Positions 7,008 through 14,798 are shown, counted from the stretch's first letter. The stretch: DNA of 33,067 nt from Pseudonocardia halophobica (GCF_027922425.1 NZ_BSFQ01000061.1:1-33067); one strand, 5' to 3'. Numbers and translations are program-made. Notes: generated by a model not told the origin, from the sequence alone.

Positions 7008-8465
7008 ATGCGCAGGGTCGATCGGCGCAAGGTTGATCGGCGCGGGGTTGATCGGCGCAGGGTTGATCGCAGCGGGGCCGACGGTCGACGGGCTGATCGG
7101 GGCCGGCCCGAGCCGGTCCGCCGCCGCCTGGTCGGGCTCACCGTCGCCACGGCCGCGATCGCCGTGGGGCTCTTCGGCATCCCGCTCGCCGTCGGGCTGG
7201 TGCAGTACAGCCTGGAGGACCAGGAGTCGGTGCTGCAGCGGACCGCCAGCCTCACCGCGCGGTCGGTGCAGAGCGAGCTGGCCCGCGGCGACGCCCCGAC
7301 CGTCCTGCCGGACCTGCCGACCGGCGTCGTCCTCGCCGTGTACGACGGCGACGGGGACCTCGTCCTCGGCGACGGCCCGGAACCCGCGGGCGACGAGATC
7401 GGCCGGGCCCTCGCCGGCCGGGGCTCGCACGCGACGATCGACGGGGACATCGTCGTGACGGTGCCGGTGACCGGGCGACACGACCCCGACGGCGCCGTCC
7501 GCGCCGCGATGCCGGTCTCGGCGGTCTACGCCGGGCTCGTGCCGATCTGGCTCGGGATGGCCGGGCTCGCCGGCGCGGTGCTGGTCACCGTGTGGCTGCT
7601 GGCGCGGCGCCAGGCCCGCCGGCTCGCCACGCCGCTGGAGGACCTCGCGGGCGCCGCGCGCCGGCTCGGCGAGGGCGACTTCAGCGTGCGCACCGGCCGG
7701 GCGGGCGTCGCCGAGATCGACCAGGTCGGCGGGGCGCTGGACAGCACCGCCGAGCGGCTCGACGCGCTGCTGGCCCGGGAGCGCGCCTTCTCCCAGGACG
7801 CCTCGCACCAGCTGCGCACCCCGCTCACCGGGCTGCGGCTGCGGCTGGAGGCCGCGCTCGACCGCCCCGACGCGGACCTGAAGGCGGCGCTGGTGGCCGG
7901 GATCGCCGAGGCCGACCGCCTCGAGCGCACGATCGACGAGCTGCTGCAGCTCGCCCGGGAGCGCACCGGCCGCGGCGAGCCGACGGACGTCGACGCGTTG
8001 GTCCGGGAGCTGGAGCCGGCGCGGGCCGAGCGGCTGGCGGTGTCCGGGCGCGGGCTCGTCGTGGACGTGGCACCGCAGCTGCCGCCGGCGGCCGCATCGG
8101 CGGCGGCGATCCGGCAGGTCCTCGGTGTGCTGCTGGACAACGCCGAGGTCCACGGGGCCGGCACCGTGCGGATCGTGGTGCGCGAGTCGGGCGAGGCGCT
8201 GGCCGTCGACGTCGCCGATCAGGGCGCCGGGCCGGGCCCCGACCCGTTCGCCGCCCCGCCGGAGCGGGCCACCGGCGGCGGGGTCCACGGGATCGGGCTG
8301 CCGCTGGCCCGCCGGCTCGCCGAGGCGGAGGGCGGGCGCCTGGTGCTGGGCCGGTCGGTGCCGCCGGTGTTCACGCTGTTCGTGCCGGCGGCGTGGCCCG
8401 AGACCGTCGTCGAACCCGCCCCGGTCGTGCCCGAGCCGGCCGAGGAGGTCCCGCTCGGCCGGTGA
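7008..8465 (+). CDS. Membrane sensor histidine kinase with repeat-rich N-terminus
   Basis: A 485-residue kinase pairing with the regulator gene that ends 3 bases before it. Order: a basic cytoplasmic N-tail of pentapeptide repeats (residues 3-32, VDRR[K/G/R] type), TM1 about 43-65, an extracytoplasmic loop about 66-176, TM2 about 177-199, HAMP about 200-255, and HisKA with phospho-acceptor H267 (ASHQLRTPL). The HATPase domain has N-box LLDNAEVHG, G1 box DQGAGPG and G2 box GIGLPLARRL. The N-tail of about 40 residues is unusual. ATG 7008 has no strong ribosome site, and a later start would remove the repeats, so the N-terminus needs care. The signal is unknown. The gene ends 3 bases from the convergent chitosanase gene. 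Confidence 0.92.
   Translation: MRRVDRRKVDRRGVDRRRVDRSGADGRRADRGRPEPVRRRLVGLTVATAAIAVGLFGIPLAVGLVQYSLEDQESVLQRTASLTARSVQSELARGDAPTVLPDLPTGVVLAVYDGDGDLVLGDGPEPAGDEIGRALAGRGSHATIDGDIVVTVPVTGRHDPDGAVRAAMPVSAVYAGLVPIWLGMAGLAGAVLVTVWLLARRQARRLATPLEDLAGAARRLGEGDFSVRTGRAGVAEIDQVGGALDSTAERLDALLARERAFSQDASHQLRTPLTGLRLRLEAALDRPDADLKAALVAGIAEADRLERTIDELLQLARERTGRGEPTDVDALVRELEPARAERLAVSGRGLVVDVAPQLPPAAASAAAIRQVLGVLLDNAEVHGAGTVRIVVRESGEALAVDVADQGAGPGPDPFAAPPERATGGGVHGIGLPLARRLAEAEGGRLVLGRSVPPVFTLFVPAAWPETVVEPAPVVPEPAEEVPLGR
7014..7103 (+). repeat. 15-bp tandem repeats within kinase gene start
   Basis: Six consecutive 15-bp units starting at 7014, 7029, 7044, 7059, 7074 and 7089. The first four are close variants of (A/G)GGGTTGATCGGCGC; the last two have diverged. 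The period keeps the reading frame and encodes VDRRx pentapeptides. Unit number could vary between strains without a frameshift. Confidence 0.8.
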
Positions 8466-8468
8466 CCG

Positions 8469-9407
8469 CTACCCGGTGATGGTCTGCGGCTCGCCCCAGG
8501 GGTTCACCGTGAACGGGGTCGCGAGGTCGAGGTTGCCGTCGTCGAGCAGGGCGTCGAGGGCGTCGACGCGGCCGACGGACTCGCTCCACACCTCGCTGGT
8601 GGCCGACGAGCTCGGGTTCTCCAGCGTGGTCCGCCGGATGTCGAGGAAGTCCCGCAGCCACTCGGTCTCGTCGATGCCGCCGGCGGGCGACCCGCCCATG
8701 TCCGCGTCGGTCTGCCGGACCAGCGAGGGCAGGCCGTCGGGGCCGTCCTGGGTGCCGTGCTCGACCGCGGTGTCGACGAGGATCGCCAGGCCCAGCGCCG
8801 AACGGATCCCGTCGGCGTCGGCGAGCTTGCGCGCCGGGGCGACGTACAGCGCGTCCGTGACCTGGTCCTGCACCTGGCGGAACACCGGGTCGGCGGCGGC
8901 GGTCCGCCAGGCGTCCGCGAAGCCGTCGAGCTTCCCCGTCGAGTCGTCGTACGCCGCGGCGAGCTCGGTCAGGGCCGGGACGTAGCCGGCGATGGGGTTG
9001 TCCGGGACCCGCGCGGTGTAGCTCTTCACCACCGTGAGCAGGTCGCCGCACGCGGTGCAGAAGCCCGCCCGGCCCGCGGTGTAGCCGCGGCCGTCGTCGA
9101 GGTCCTCGACGTAGGCGTACTGCACCTCCGGCGTGCCGTTCTCGAACACGCTGACCATCTGCGCGATGACCTGGTCGACGTCGCGGTCGCTCGCGGCGGA
9201 CCCGCCGGCCGCGGACCCGGTCGGGCCCGCGGTGCCCGGGCTGCCCGCTCCGCCCGGGAGCAGGAACAGGGCGGCCGTGAGGAGGGCCGCACCGGCGACG
9301 ACGGCGCCGAGTACGGCGAGGAACCGGGTGCGCCCCGGGGCCGGGCGCCGGGGCGACCCGCCGGCCGGGCGGGCCTCCCGGGAGAGGAACAGGGTCCGCT
9401 GCATCAC
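8469..9407 (-). CDS. GH46 chitosanase, membrane-anchored
   Basis: A 312-residue protein with a basic cytoplasmic N-terminus (1-28), one membrane helix or uncleaved signal (about 29-50), a Gly/Ser/Ala/Pro linker (51-73) and a glycoside hydrolase family 46 domain (about 74-312). GH46 enzymes cleave beta-1,4 bonds of chitosan. The catalytic pair known from Streptomyces N174 chitosanase (Glu22 and Asp40) corresponds to E89 (VFENG) and D105 (EDLDDGRGYT), followed by the typical GFCTACGDLL. No AxA cleavage site is obvious after the helix, so surface anchoring is likely but not certain. A start at 9404 is equally possible. It is convergent with the upstream two-component pair, which might control it. 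Confidence 0.85.
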   Translation of the reverse strand: MMQRTLFLSREARPAGGSPRRPAPGRTRFLAVLGAVVAGAALLTAALFLLPGGAGSPGTAGPTGSAAGGSAASDRDVDQVIAQMVSVFENGTPEVQYAYVEDLDDGRGYTAGRAGFCTACGDLLTVVKSYTARVPDNPIAGYVPALTELAAAYDDSTGKLDGFADAWRTAAADPVFRQVQDQVTDALYVAPARKLADADGIRSALGLAILVDTAVEHGTQDGPDGLPSLVRQTDADMGGSPAGGIDETEWLRDFLDIRRTTLENPSSSATSEVWSESVGRVDALDALLDDGNLDLATPFTVNPWGEPQTITG

Positions 9408-9515
9408 TGTCCATGGTCGTGGGGGCGGGGCCGGACGCGCCGGCCGGGGTCGCCGTCGACCCTAGGAAGGTCCCGGCCAACGGTTCGGCAGGTCCGTGTA
9501 AGGGGAACCTCAAAT

Positions 9516-9536
9516 CGAGGTGCAGGTCTCACCTCG
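9516..9536 (-). terminator. Terminator of the rhamnose operon
   Basis: Perfect 7-bp stem CGAGGTG / CACCTCG with a 7-base loop. Read on the minus strand it is followed by ATTT, the only T-rich stretch nearby. It overlaps the stop of the MarR remnant and is the first terminator-like structure after the rhamnulokinase gene. Confidence 0.55.
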
Positions 9537-9788
9537 CCGGGCCCGCCGCGGCCCGCTCCTCCAGGAGGTGGCGCAGGTGCCGCAGCGCCGGCAGCGCGGC
9601 GGTGACGGCGGCCCGCTCCTCCGGGGACAGCCGGGTGACCAGGTCGTTCAGGACCGCGGACCGGTGCCCGGCCCACGCGGCGAACCGGGCCTCGGTCTCC
9701 GCGGTCGGGGACAGCGTCGCCTGTCGCCGGTCCGCCACGCCGGGCCTCCGGTCGAGGAGACCGGCCCCGACGAGGTGGGTGACCCGCG
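9529..9788 (-). pseudogene. 5'-truncated MarR-family regulator remnant
   Basis: About 86 residues of clear MarR character: recognition-helix end and wing VTHLVGAGLLDRRPGVADRR, then QATLSPTAETEARF and a dimerisation helix with LSPEERAAVTAALPALRHLR. The part that should precede it (about 50 residues with the first helices of the winged helix) is missing. The frame runs straight into the 3' end of the rhamnulokinase gene, read in another frame, and there is no in-frame ATG or usable GTG before the wing. It therefore looks like the 3' half of a marR gene cut at or near 9789. It probably survives as the 3' untranslated part of the rhamnose operon. Expression as a protein is unlikely. Confidence 0.6.
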
Positions 9789-11243
9789 TCAGTCCAGGCC
9801 GGCGCGGCGGGCCGCCCGGCCGATCTCCGCGTCGGAGCCGGACGGGGTGTAGCGGCGGACCTCCTGGGTCGACCGCAGCACCTCGCGCAGCGCGGGCAGG
9901 CCGCCGGTGAGGACGCCGGCGGCACGGGCCTGCACCAGGGCGTTGCCGAGCGCGGCGGCCTCGACCGGGCCGGCGAGCACGGGCAGGCCGCAGGCGTCGG
10001 CGGTGAGCTGGCACAGCAGCTCGTTGCGGACCCCGCCGCCGACGAGGTGCACGACCTCGATCTCGCGGCCGGACAGCTCGGCCGCCCGGCGCACGGTGCG
10101 CCGGTAGGCCAGGGCGAGGCTGTCGAGGATGCAGCGCACGACCGCCGCCCGGTCCCGCGGGGGTTCCTGGCCTGTCTCGGCGCACACCTCCGCGATGCGG
10201 GCGGGCATGTCGCCGGGCGGCAGGAACCGCGGGTCGTCCGGGTCGACCGCGGTGGTGAAGGCGGGGACGTCGGCCGCGGCGGCCAGCAGCGCGCCGAGGT
10301 CCGGGTTCCCCCAGGTCCGCAGCGACTCCTGCAGCAGCCAGAGCCCCATGACGTTGCGCAGGTACCGGACGGTGCCGTCGACGCCGAGCTCGTTGGTGAA
10401 CCCGGCCGTTCGCCCGGCCTCGCCGAGCACCGGTTTCTCGAGCTCCACCCCGACCAGCGACCAGGTGCCGCAGGAGACGTAGGCGAAGCGGTCGTCCGCG
10501 GCCGGCACCCCGACGACGGCCGACGCCGTGTCGTGTGAACCCACGGCGGTGAGCGGGACCGGGCCGGTCAGCCCGGTCTCCGCCAGCACCTCGGCGGTCA
10601 GCTCGCCGAGCCGCTCCCCCGGCTCGCACAGCGGCGGCAGCAGCCCGCGCGGGATGCCCAGCCGGTCGGCGAGCCCGCCCGCCCACTGCCGGGAGGTGGC
10701 GTCGAGCAGGCCGGTGGTCGAGGCGTTGGTGATCTCGGCCCCGACCGCGCCGGTCAGCCAGTGCGCCAGCAGGTCCGGGATCAGCAGCACCCGCCGGGCG
10801 GCCGCGAACCGGGCCGTGCCCTGCGCCGCGGCCAGCTGGAACACGGTGTTGAACGGCAGGTGCTGCAGCCCGTTGACCGCGTACAGCTCCTCCGGCCCGA
10901 CCACGGCGTGCACCGCCGCCACCCCGGCCTCGTGCGCGCCGTCACGGTAGTGGACCGGGTTGCCGAGCAGGGCGCCGTCGGCGTCGAGCAGCCCGACGTC
11001 GACGGCCCAGCTGTCGATGCCGACCCCGTCGAGCCGCTCGCCCGCGCGCCCGGCGGACCGCAGGCCGTCGAGCACGCCGGCGTGCAGGGCCAGGACGTCC
11101 CAGTACAGGGTGCCGCCCGCCCGGACCGGCCGGTTCGGGAAGCGGTGCGCCTCCGCGAGCTCGAGCGTTCCGGGGCCGACGCGGGCGGTCATGACCCGGC
11201 CGCTCGACGCGCCGAGGTCGACGGCGGCGAACGTGCCGGTCAT
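9789..11243 (-). CDS. rhaB: L-rhamnulokinase
   Basis: A 484-residue FGGY-family sugar kinase that phosphorylates L-rhamnulose at O1 using ATP. The N-terminal ATPase-fold domain begins AAVDLGASSGRVM (about 5-17). GIDSWAVDVGLLD supplies substrate contacts and GSHDTASAVVGVP lies before the second domain, where VHLVGGGVRNELLCQLTADA is the adenosine-binding block. The DLGASSGR opening is typical of RhaB rather than xylulokinase or glycerol kinase. Third gene of the minus-strand operon: its ATG (11243) overlaps the aldolase stop as ATGA, implying coupled translation. It is followed by the MarR remnant and a terminator. Identification is strengthened by the complete rhamnose pathway around it. Confidence 0.93.
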   Translation of the reverse strand: MTGTFAAVDLGASSGRVMTARVGPGTLELAEAHRFPNRPVRAGGTLYWDVLALHAGVLDGLRSAGRAGERLDGVGIDSWAVDVGLLDADGALLGNPVHYRDGAHEAGVAAVHAVVGPEELYAVNGLQHLPFNTVFQLAAAQGTARFAAARRVLLIPDLLAHWLTGAVGAEITNASTTGLLDATSRQWAGGLADRLGIPRGLLPPLCEPGERLGELTAEVLAETGLTGPVPLTAVGSHDTASAVVGVPAADDRFAYVSCGTWSLVGVELEKPVLGEAGRTAGFTNELGVDGTVRYLRNVMGLWLLQESLRTWGNPDLGALLAAAADVPAFTTAVDPDDPRFLPPGDMPARIAEVCAETGQEPPRDRAAVVRCILDSLALAYRRTVRRAAELSGREIEVVHLVGGGVRNELLCQLTADACGLPVLAGPVEAAALGNALVQARAAGVLTGGLPALREVLRSTQEVRRYTPSGSDAEIGRAARRAGLD

Positions 11244-13276
11244 CGCAGGAACGCGGCGGCGACCCCGGAGTCGACCGGGATGTGCAGGCCGGTGGTGCGG
11301 GTGAGGTCGCCGCCGGTGAGGGCGAAGACCGCGGCGGCGACGTGCTCGGGCAGGACCTCGCGCTTGAGCAGGGTGCGACGGGCGTAGAACTCGCCGAGCT
11401 CCTCCTCCTTCACCCCGTACACCGCGGCCCGGCTGGCGCCCCAGCCGCCGGCGAAGATGCCCGAGCCGCGGACGACGCCGTCGGGGTTGATGCCGTTGAC
11501 CCGGATCTGGTGTGGGCCGAGCTCCGCGGCCAGCAGCCGGACCTGGTGGGCCTGGTCGGCCTTGGTGGCGCCGTAGGCGATGTTGTTCGGGCCGGCGAAC
11601 AGCGAGTTCTTGCTGGAGATGTAGACGATGTCGCCGCCGATGCCCTGCTCGATCATGATCCGTGCGGCCTCGCGGGAGACGAGGAAGCTGCCCTTGGCCA
11701 TGACGTCGTGCTGCAGGTCCCAGTCGGACTCGGTGGTCTCCAGCAACGGCTTCGAGATGGACAGCCCGGCGTTGTTGACGACCAGGTCGACCCCGCCGAA
11801 GGCCAGCGCGGCCTCGCGGAACGCGGCGGCCACGGCCTCGCCGTCCGACACGTCCGCGGCCACGCCGATCGCCGTGTCGGAGTTCCCGATCTCGGCCGCG
11901 GCGTCGACCGCCTTCTGCAGGTCCAGGTCGGCGACGACCACGCAGGCGCCCTCGGCGGCGAGCCGCCGGGCGACCGCCTTGCCGATGCCCGACGCCGCGC
12001 CGGTCACGAACGCGACCCGGGTGGCCAGCGGCTTCGGCTTCGGCATCCGCACGAGCTTGGCCTCCTCGAGGGCCCAGTACTCGATACGGAACTTCTCGGC
12101 CTCGTCGATCGGGGCGTAGGAGGACACGGCCTCGGCGCCACGCATGACGTTGATGGCGTTGACGTAGAACTCGCCGGCGACCCGCGCCGTCTGCTTGTCC
12201 TTGCCGAAGCTGAACATGCCGACGCCGGGGACCAGCACGATCGCCGGGTCGGCGCCGCGCATGGCCGGGCTGTCCGGGGTGGCGTGGCGCTCGTAGTAGG
12301 CGGCGTACTCCGCGCGGTACTCCGCGTGCAGCTCCTTCAGCCGCGTGACCGTCTCCTCCACCGTGGCGGTGGCGGGCAGGTCGACGACGAGCGGGCGGAC
12401 CTTGGTGCGCAGGAAGTGGTCCGGGCAGGAGGTGCCCAGCGCGGCCAGCCGCGGGTGCTCGGCGCGGGCGACGAAGTCCAGCACGACGTCCGAGTCGGTG
12501 TAGTGCCCGACCTGCGGGCGGTCCGTCGACGCCAGCCCGCGGACCACCGGCGCGAGCGCGGCGGCCCTGGCGCGGCGCTCGGCCTCGGGCAGCGCGGCGT
12601 AGCCGTCGAGGACGGGGCCGAACGGCTCGGCCTTGCCCTTGTCCTGCAGGAACTTCTCCGCGGTGCGGATGATCTCCAGGGAGTTCGCCTCGCACTCCTC
12701 GGACGTCCGGCCCCAGGCCGTGATGCCGTGCCCGCCGAGGATGCATCCGATGGCCTGCGGGTTCTTCTCCGCGATCGCGGAGATGTCCAGCCCCAGCTGG
12801 AAGCCCGGGCGCCGCCACGGCACCCACACCACGCGGTCGCCGAAGCACTCCCGGGTCAGGGCCTCGCCGTCGGCGGCGGTGGCCAGCGCGATCCCGGAGT
12901 CGGGGTGCAGGTGGTCGACGTGCGGGGCCTCGACCAGCCCGTGCATCGCGGTGTCGATCGACGGGGCCGCGCCGCCCTTGCCGTGTGGGCAGAAGTCGAA
13001 CGCCGCGACCATCTCGTCCTCGCGCTCGACGCCCGGGTAGACGTCGACCAGCGCGCGCAGCCGGTCCAGCCGCAGCACGGCCAGGCCGGACTCGGTCAGC
13101 GTGCCCAGGTCCCCGCCGGAGCCCTTGACCCACACCAGGTCCACCGGACGGCCGGTCACCGGGTCCGGCTCGCTGGCCTTGGCCGAGGTGTTGCCCCCGG
13201 CGTAGTTGGTGTTGCGCGGGTCGGCGCCGAGGCGGTTGCTGCGCCCGAGCAGGTCGTGCACGGCCGGGTTCGTCAC
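11240..13276 (-). CDS. rhaD: Bifunctional rhamnulose-1-P aldolase / L-lactaldehyde dehydrogenase
   Basis: A 678-residue fusion of the RhaD/RhaEW (aldolase-SDR) type. Residues about 1-400 are a class II aldolase: GGNTSAK phosphate-binding loop near 27, HLHPDSGIA and GCILGGHGITAWG supplying zinc-site histidines. This part cleaves rhamnulose-1-phosphate to DHAP and L-lactaldehyde. Residues about 415-678 are a short-chain dehydrogenase: TGAASGIGKAV nucleotide-binding motif near 424, NNAG, a catalytic Ser in ISSKNS and the YGATK catalytic Tyr/Lys near 565. This part should oxidise lactaldehyde to L-lactate with NAD. GTG 13276 has AAAGGA 9-10 bases upstream. It lies 49 bases after rhaI and overlaps rhaB by 4 bases. 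Length matches the fused family, so no truncation is seen. Confidence 0.93.
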   Translation of the reverse strand: MTNPAVHDLLGRSNRLGADPRNTNYAGGNTSAKASEPDPVTGRPVDLVWVKGSGGDLGTLTESGLAVLRLDRLRALVDVYPGVEREDEMVAAFDFCPHGKGGAAPSIDTAMHGLVEAPHVDHLHPDSGIALATAADGEALTRECFGDRVVWVPWRRPGFQLGLDISAIAEKNPQAIGCILGGHGITAWGRTSEECEANSLEIIRTAEKFLQDKGKAEPFGPVLDGYAALPEAERRARAAALAPVVRGLASTDRPQVGHYTDSDVVLDFVARAEHPRLAALGTSCPDHFLRTKVRPLVVDLPATATVEETVTRLKELHAEYRAEYAAYYERHATPDSPAMRGADPAIVLVPGVGMFSFGKDKQTARVAGEFYVNAINVMRGAEAVSSYAPIDEAEKFRIEYWALEEAKLVRMPKPKPLATRVAFVTGAASGIGKAVARRLAAEGACVVVADLDLQKAVDAAAEIGNSDTAIGVAADVSDGEAVAAAFREAALAFGGVDLVVNNAGLSISKPLLETTESDWDLQHDVMAKGSFLVSREAARIMIEQGIGGDIVYISSKNSLFAGPNNIAYGATKADQAHQVRLLAAELGPHQIRVNGINPDGVVRGSGIFAGGWGASRAAVYGVKEEELGEFYARRTLLKREVLPEHVAAAVFALTGGDLTRTTGLHIPVDSGVAAAFLR

Positions 13277-13325
13277 GAGGAGGTGTCCTTTCGGGACTTC
13301 GGGGTGGGAGGGGTCTTCCGGGCGC

Positions 13326-14507
13326 TCAGGCGCCCCAGCTCGCCTGCTCGCCGCCCACGCGCTCGGCGGCGATCTTCTCCCCGTGGCCGGAGGCGCGGTA
13401 GGCGGAGAACGGGTCGGCGGGCAGGCCGCGGGACTCGCGGAACGCGGCGAGCAGCGGCCGGATGTCCGTGTGGTAGGCGTCCATCAGGACGGCGTTGGCA
13501 CCGAGGACGTCACCGGCGTGCTGGGCGGCCCGCAGCGCGTCCCGGTCCACGAGCAGCGCCTTCGCCGTGGCCTCCTGGACGTTGAGCACCGAGCGGATCT
13601 GGCCGGGGATCTTCGGCTCGATGTTGTGGCACTGGTCGAGCATGAAGTTCACACCCGACTCCGGCCGCAGGGCGTCGTTGCCGACGATCTCGTTCATGAT
13701 CCGGAACAGCTGGAACGGGTCCGCCGCGCCGACGATCAGGTCGTCGTCGGCGTAGTTGCGCGAGTTGAAGTCGAAGGCGCCCAGCCGCCCCGCCCGCAGC
13801 AGCTGCACCACGATGAACTCGATGTTGGTGTTCGGCGCGTGGTGGCCGGTGTCGAGCACGACCTGCGCCCGCTCCCCCAGCGCCAGGCAGTGCAGCAGCG
13901 ACGTGCCCCAGTCCGGGATGTCGGTCGTGTAGAAGTACGGCTCGAAGAACTTGTACTCCAGCAGCAGCCGCATGTGCGGGTCGAGCAGCGCGTAGATCTC
14001 CTGCAGGGACTCGGCGAGGCGGTCCTGGCGGGCGCGGATGTCGTCCTGGCCGGCGTAGTTGGTGCCGTCGGGCAGCCACAGCTTGAGGTCCGTCGACCCG
14101 GTGGCGCGCATGACGTCGACGCACTCGGTGTGGTGCGCGATCGCCTTCTTGCGCACCGCCCGGTCCGGGTGGGTCAGCGAGCCCAGGCGGTAGTCGTCGT
14201 CCTGGAAGAGGTTGGAGTTGATCGCGCCGATGCGGACGCCCAGGTCCGCGGCGTGCGCGGCCAGCGCGCCGTAGTCGTCGACCCGGTCCCACGGGATGTG
14301 CAGCGACACCCGTGGCGCCAGTCCGGTGTGCGCGTGGACCTGCGCCGCGTCCTCGAGCTTCTCGAACGGCGTGCGGGCGGTGCCCGGCTGCCCGAACACC
14401 TTGAAGCGGGTGCCCGAGTTCCCGAACGCCCAGCTGGGCAGCTCGATCGTCTGCTCCGCCAGGGCGGCGAGGACGGCCGGATCGGGTCGGTCGGTGGTGG
14501 GCGTCAT
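13326..14507 (-). CDS. rhaI: L-rhamnose isomerase (RhaI type)
   Basis: A 393-residue TIM-barrel isomerase that converts L-rhamnose to L-rhamnulose, of the Pseudomonas stutzeri/RhaI type rather than the E. coli RhaA type. Metal- and substrate-binding blocks are visible in order: RVSLHIPWDRVDD, GAINSNLFQDDDYRLGS, LLEYKFFEPYFYTTDIPDWG, VVLDTGHHAPNTNIE and FDFNSRNYADDDLIVGAADP. The Glu, Asp and His residues in the last three are expected to bind Mn/Co. ATG 14507 is preceded by GAGGTG 7 bases upstream. It is the first gene of the minus-strand operon, under the promoter at 14596-14625 and a LacI-type operator at 14572-14583. Length is close to the family norm (about 390-430). Confidence 0.94.
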   Translation of the reverse strand: MTPTTDRPDPAVLAALAEQTIELPSWAFGNSGTRFKVFGQPGTARTPFEKLEDAAQVHAHTGLAPRVSLHIPWDRVDDYGALAAHAADLGVRIGAINSNLFQDDDYRLGSLTHPDRAVRKKAIAHHTECVDVMRATGSTDLKLWLPDGTNYAGQDDIRARQDRLAESLQEIYALLDPHMRLLLEYKFFEPYFYTTDIPDWGTSLLHCLALGERAQVVLDTGHHAPNTNIEFIVVQLLRAGRLGAFDFNSRNYADDDLIVGAADPFQLFRIMNEIVGNDALRPESGVNFMLDQCHNIEPKIPGQIRSVLNVQEATAKALLVDRDALRAAQHAGDVLGANAVLMDAYHTDIRPLLAAFRESRGLPADPFSAYRASGHGEKIAAERVGGEQASWGA

Positions 14508-14571
14508 CGGTCATCACCTCGGGAGGAGGAGGGGGCGGCGGGGGCGCGCCGGACTCCCCGGCGTCATTCAC

Positions 14572-14583
14572 TGAAACGTATCA
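14572..14583. promoter_or_regulatory. LacI-type operator O1 (rhaI side)
   Basis: TGAAACGTATCA, one mismatch from the perfect palindrome TGAAACGTTTCA with the central CG typical of LacI-family operators. It lies about 6-17 bases downstream of the predicted rhaI transcription start, a road-block position. It matches O2 at 14747-14758 in 10 of 12 positions. The LacI gene at 16669 is the obvious candidate to bind it. Confidence 0.65.
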
Positions 14584-14595
14584 AAACCGGCGCCG

Positions 14596-14625
14596 ACGGT
14601 AACGTTCCCATCACCGACACGTCAA
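14596..14625 (-). promoter_or_regulatory. Promoter of the rhaI-rhaD-rhaB operon
   Basis: On the minus strand TTGACG (14625-14620), an 18-bp spacer and TACCGT (14601-14596) form a good housekeeping-sigma promoter. Transcription would start near 14589, giving a leader of about 80 bases that contains operator O1. Confidence 0.6.
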
Positions 14626-14670
14626 CCCCGCACAGGTTCGCGGACGTCAGCGCTGGCTTCCGCCGACCTG

Positions 14671-14691
14671 TTCGGTACCGGAGATACCGAA
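14671..14691. promoter_or_regulatory. Inverted repeat, possible activator site
   Basis: TTCGGTA (14671-14677), 7 bases, TACCGAA (14685-14691). It is unrelated in sequence to the two LacI-type sites. It is centred about 56 bases upstream of the predicted rhaM start and about 92 upstream of the rhaI start, a spacing suited to an activator. The cognate protein is not obvious in this window. Confidence 0.4.
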
Positions 14692-14701
14692 GTGGGCCCT
14701 C

Positions 14702-14730
14702 TTGCGCGGGCCGCCCTCCCGTGACAGAGT
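14702..14730 (+). promoter_or_regulatory. Candidate promoter of rhaM and transporter
   Basis: TTGCGC (14702-14707), a 17-bp spacer and CAGAGT (14725-14730) on the plus strand; transcription would start near 14737. The -10 is weak, but operator O2 follows at the same relative position as O1 does in the rhaI promoter. Confidence 0.35.
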
Positions 14731-14746
14731 CCCGGCCCGACAGTTT

Positions 14747-14758
14747 TGAAACGGTTCA
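14747..14758. promoter_or_regulatory. LacI-type operator O2 (rhaM side)
   Basis: TGAAACGGTTCA, again one mismatch from TGAAACGTTTCA, about 10-21 bases past the predicted rhaM transcription start. With O1 it brackets the divergent promoters at a distance of 175 bp, which would also allow DNA looping. Confidence 0.65.
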
Positions 14759-14798
14759 TCACCGGTTCACGCCGGACGAGGCCCCGAGGAGGTGGCGG

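Noticed and set aside
9789..13133. A 1114-codon open frame that joins rhamnulokinase to a long upstream extension
   Set aside because: The extension is the out-of-frame reading of the aldolase/dehydrogenase gene. It is Arg/Gly-rich without motifs, and rhaB has its own ATG in a coupled overlap at 11243.
11282..13585. A 767-codon plus-strand frame across the rhaD gene
   Set aside because: It is antisense to a gene with clear class II aldolase and SDR motifs. Long antisense frames are expected in DNA with this G+C bias.
13510..14571. A 353-codon frame overlapping rhaI with an ATG at 14571
   Set aside because: It is the +1 shadow of rhaI, Arg/Pro-rich with no motif, while rhaI carries all its metal-site blocks.
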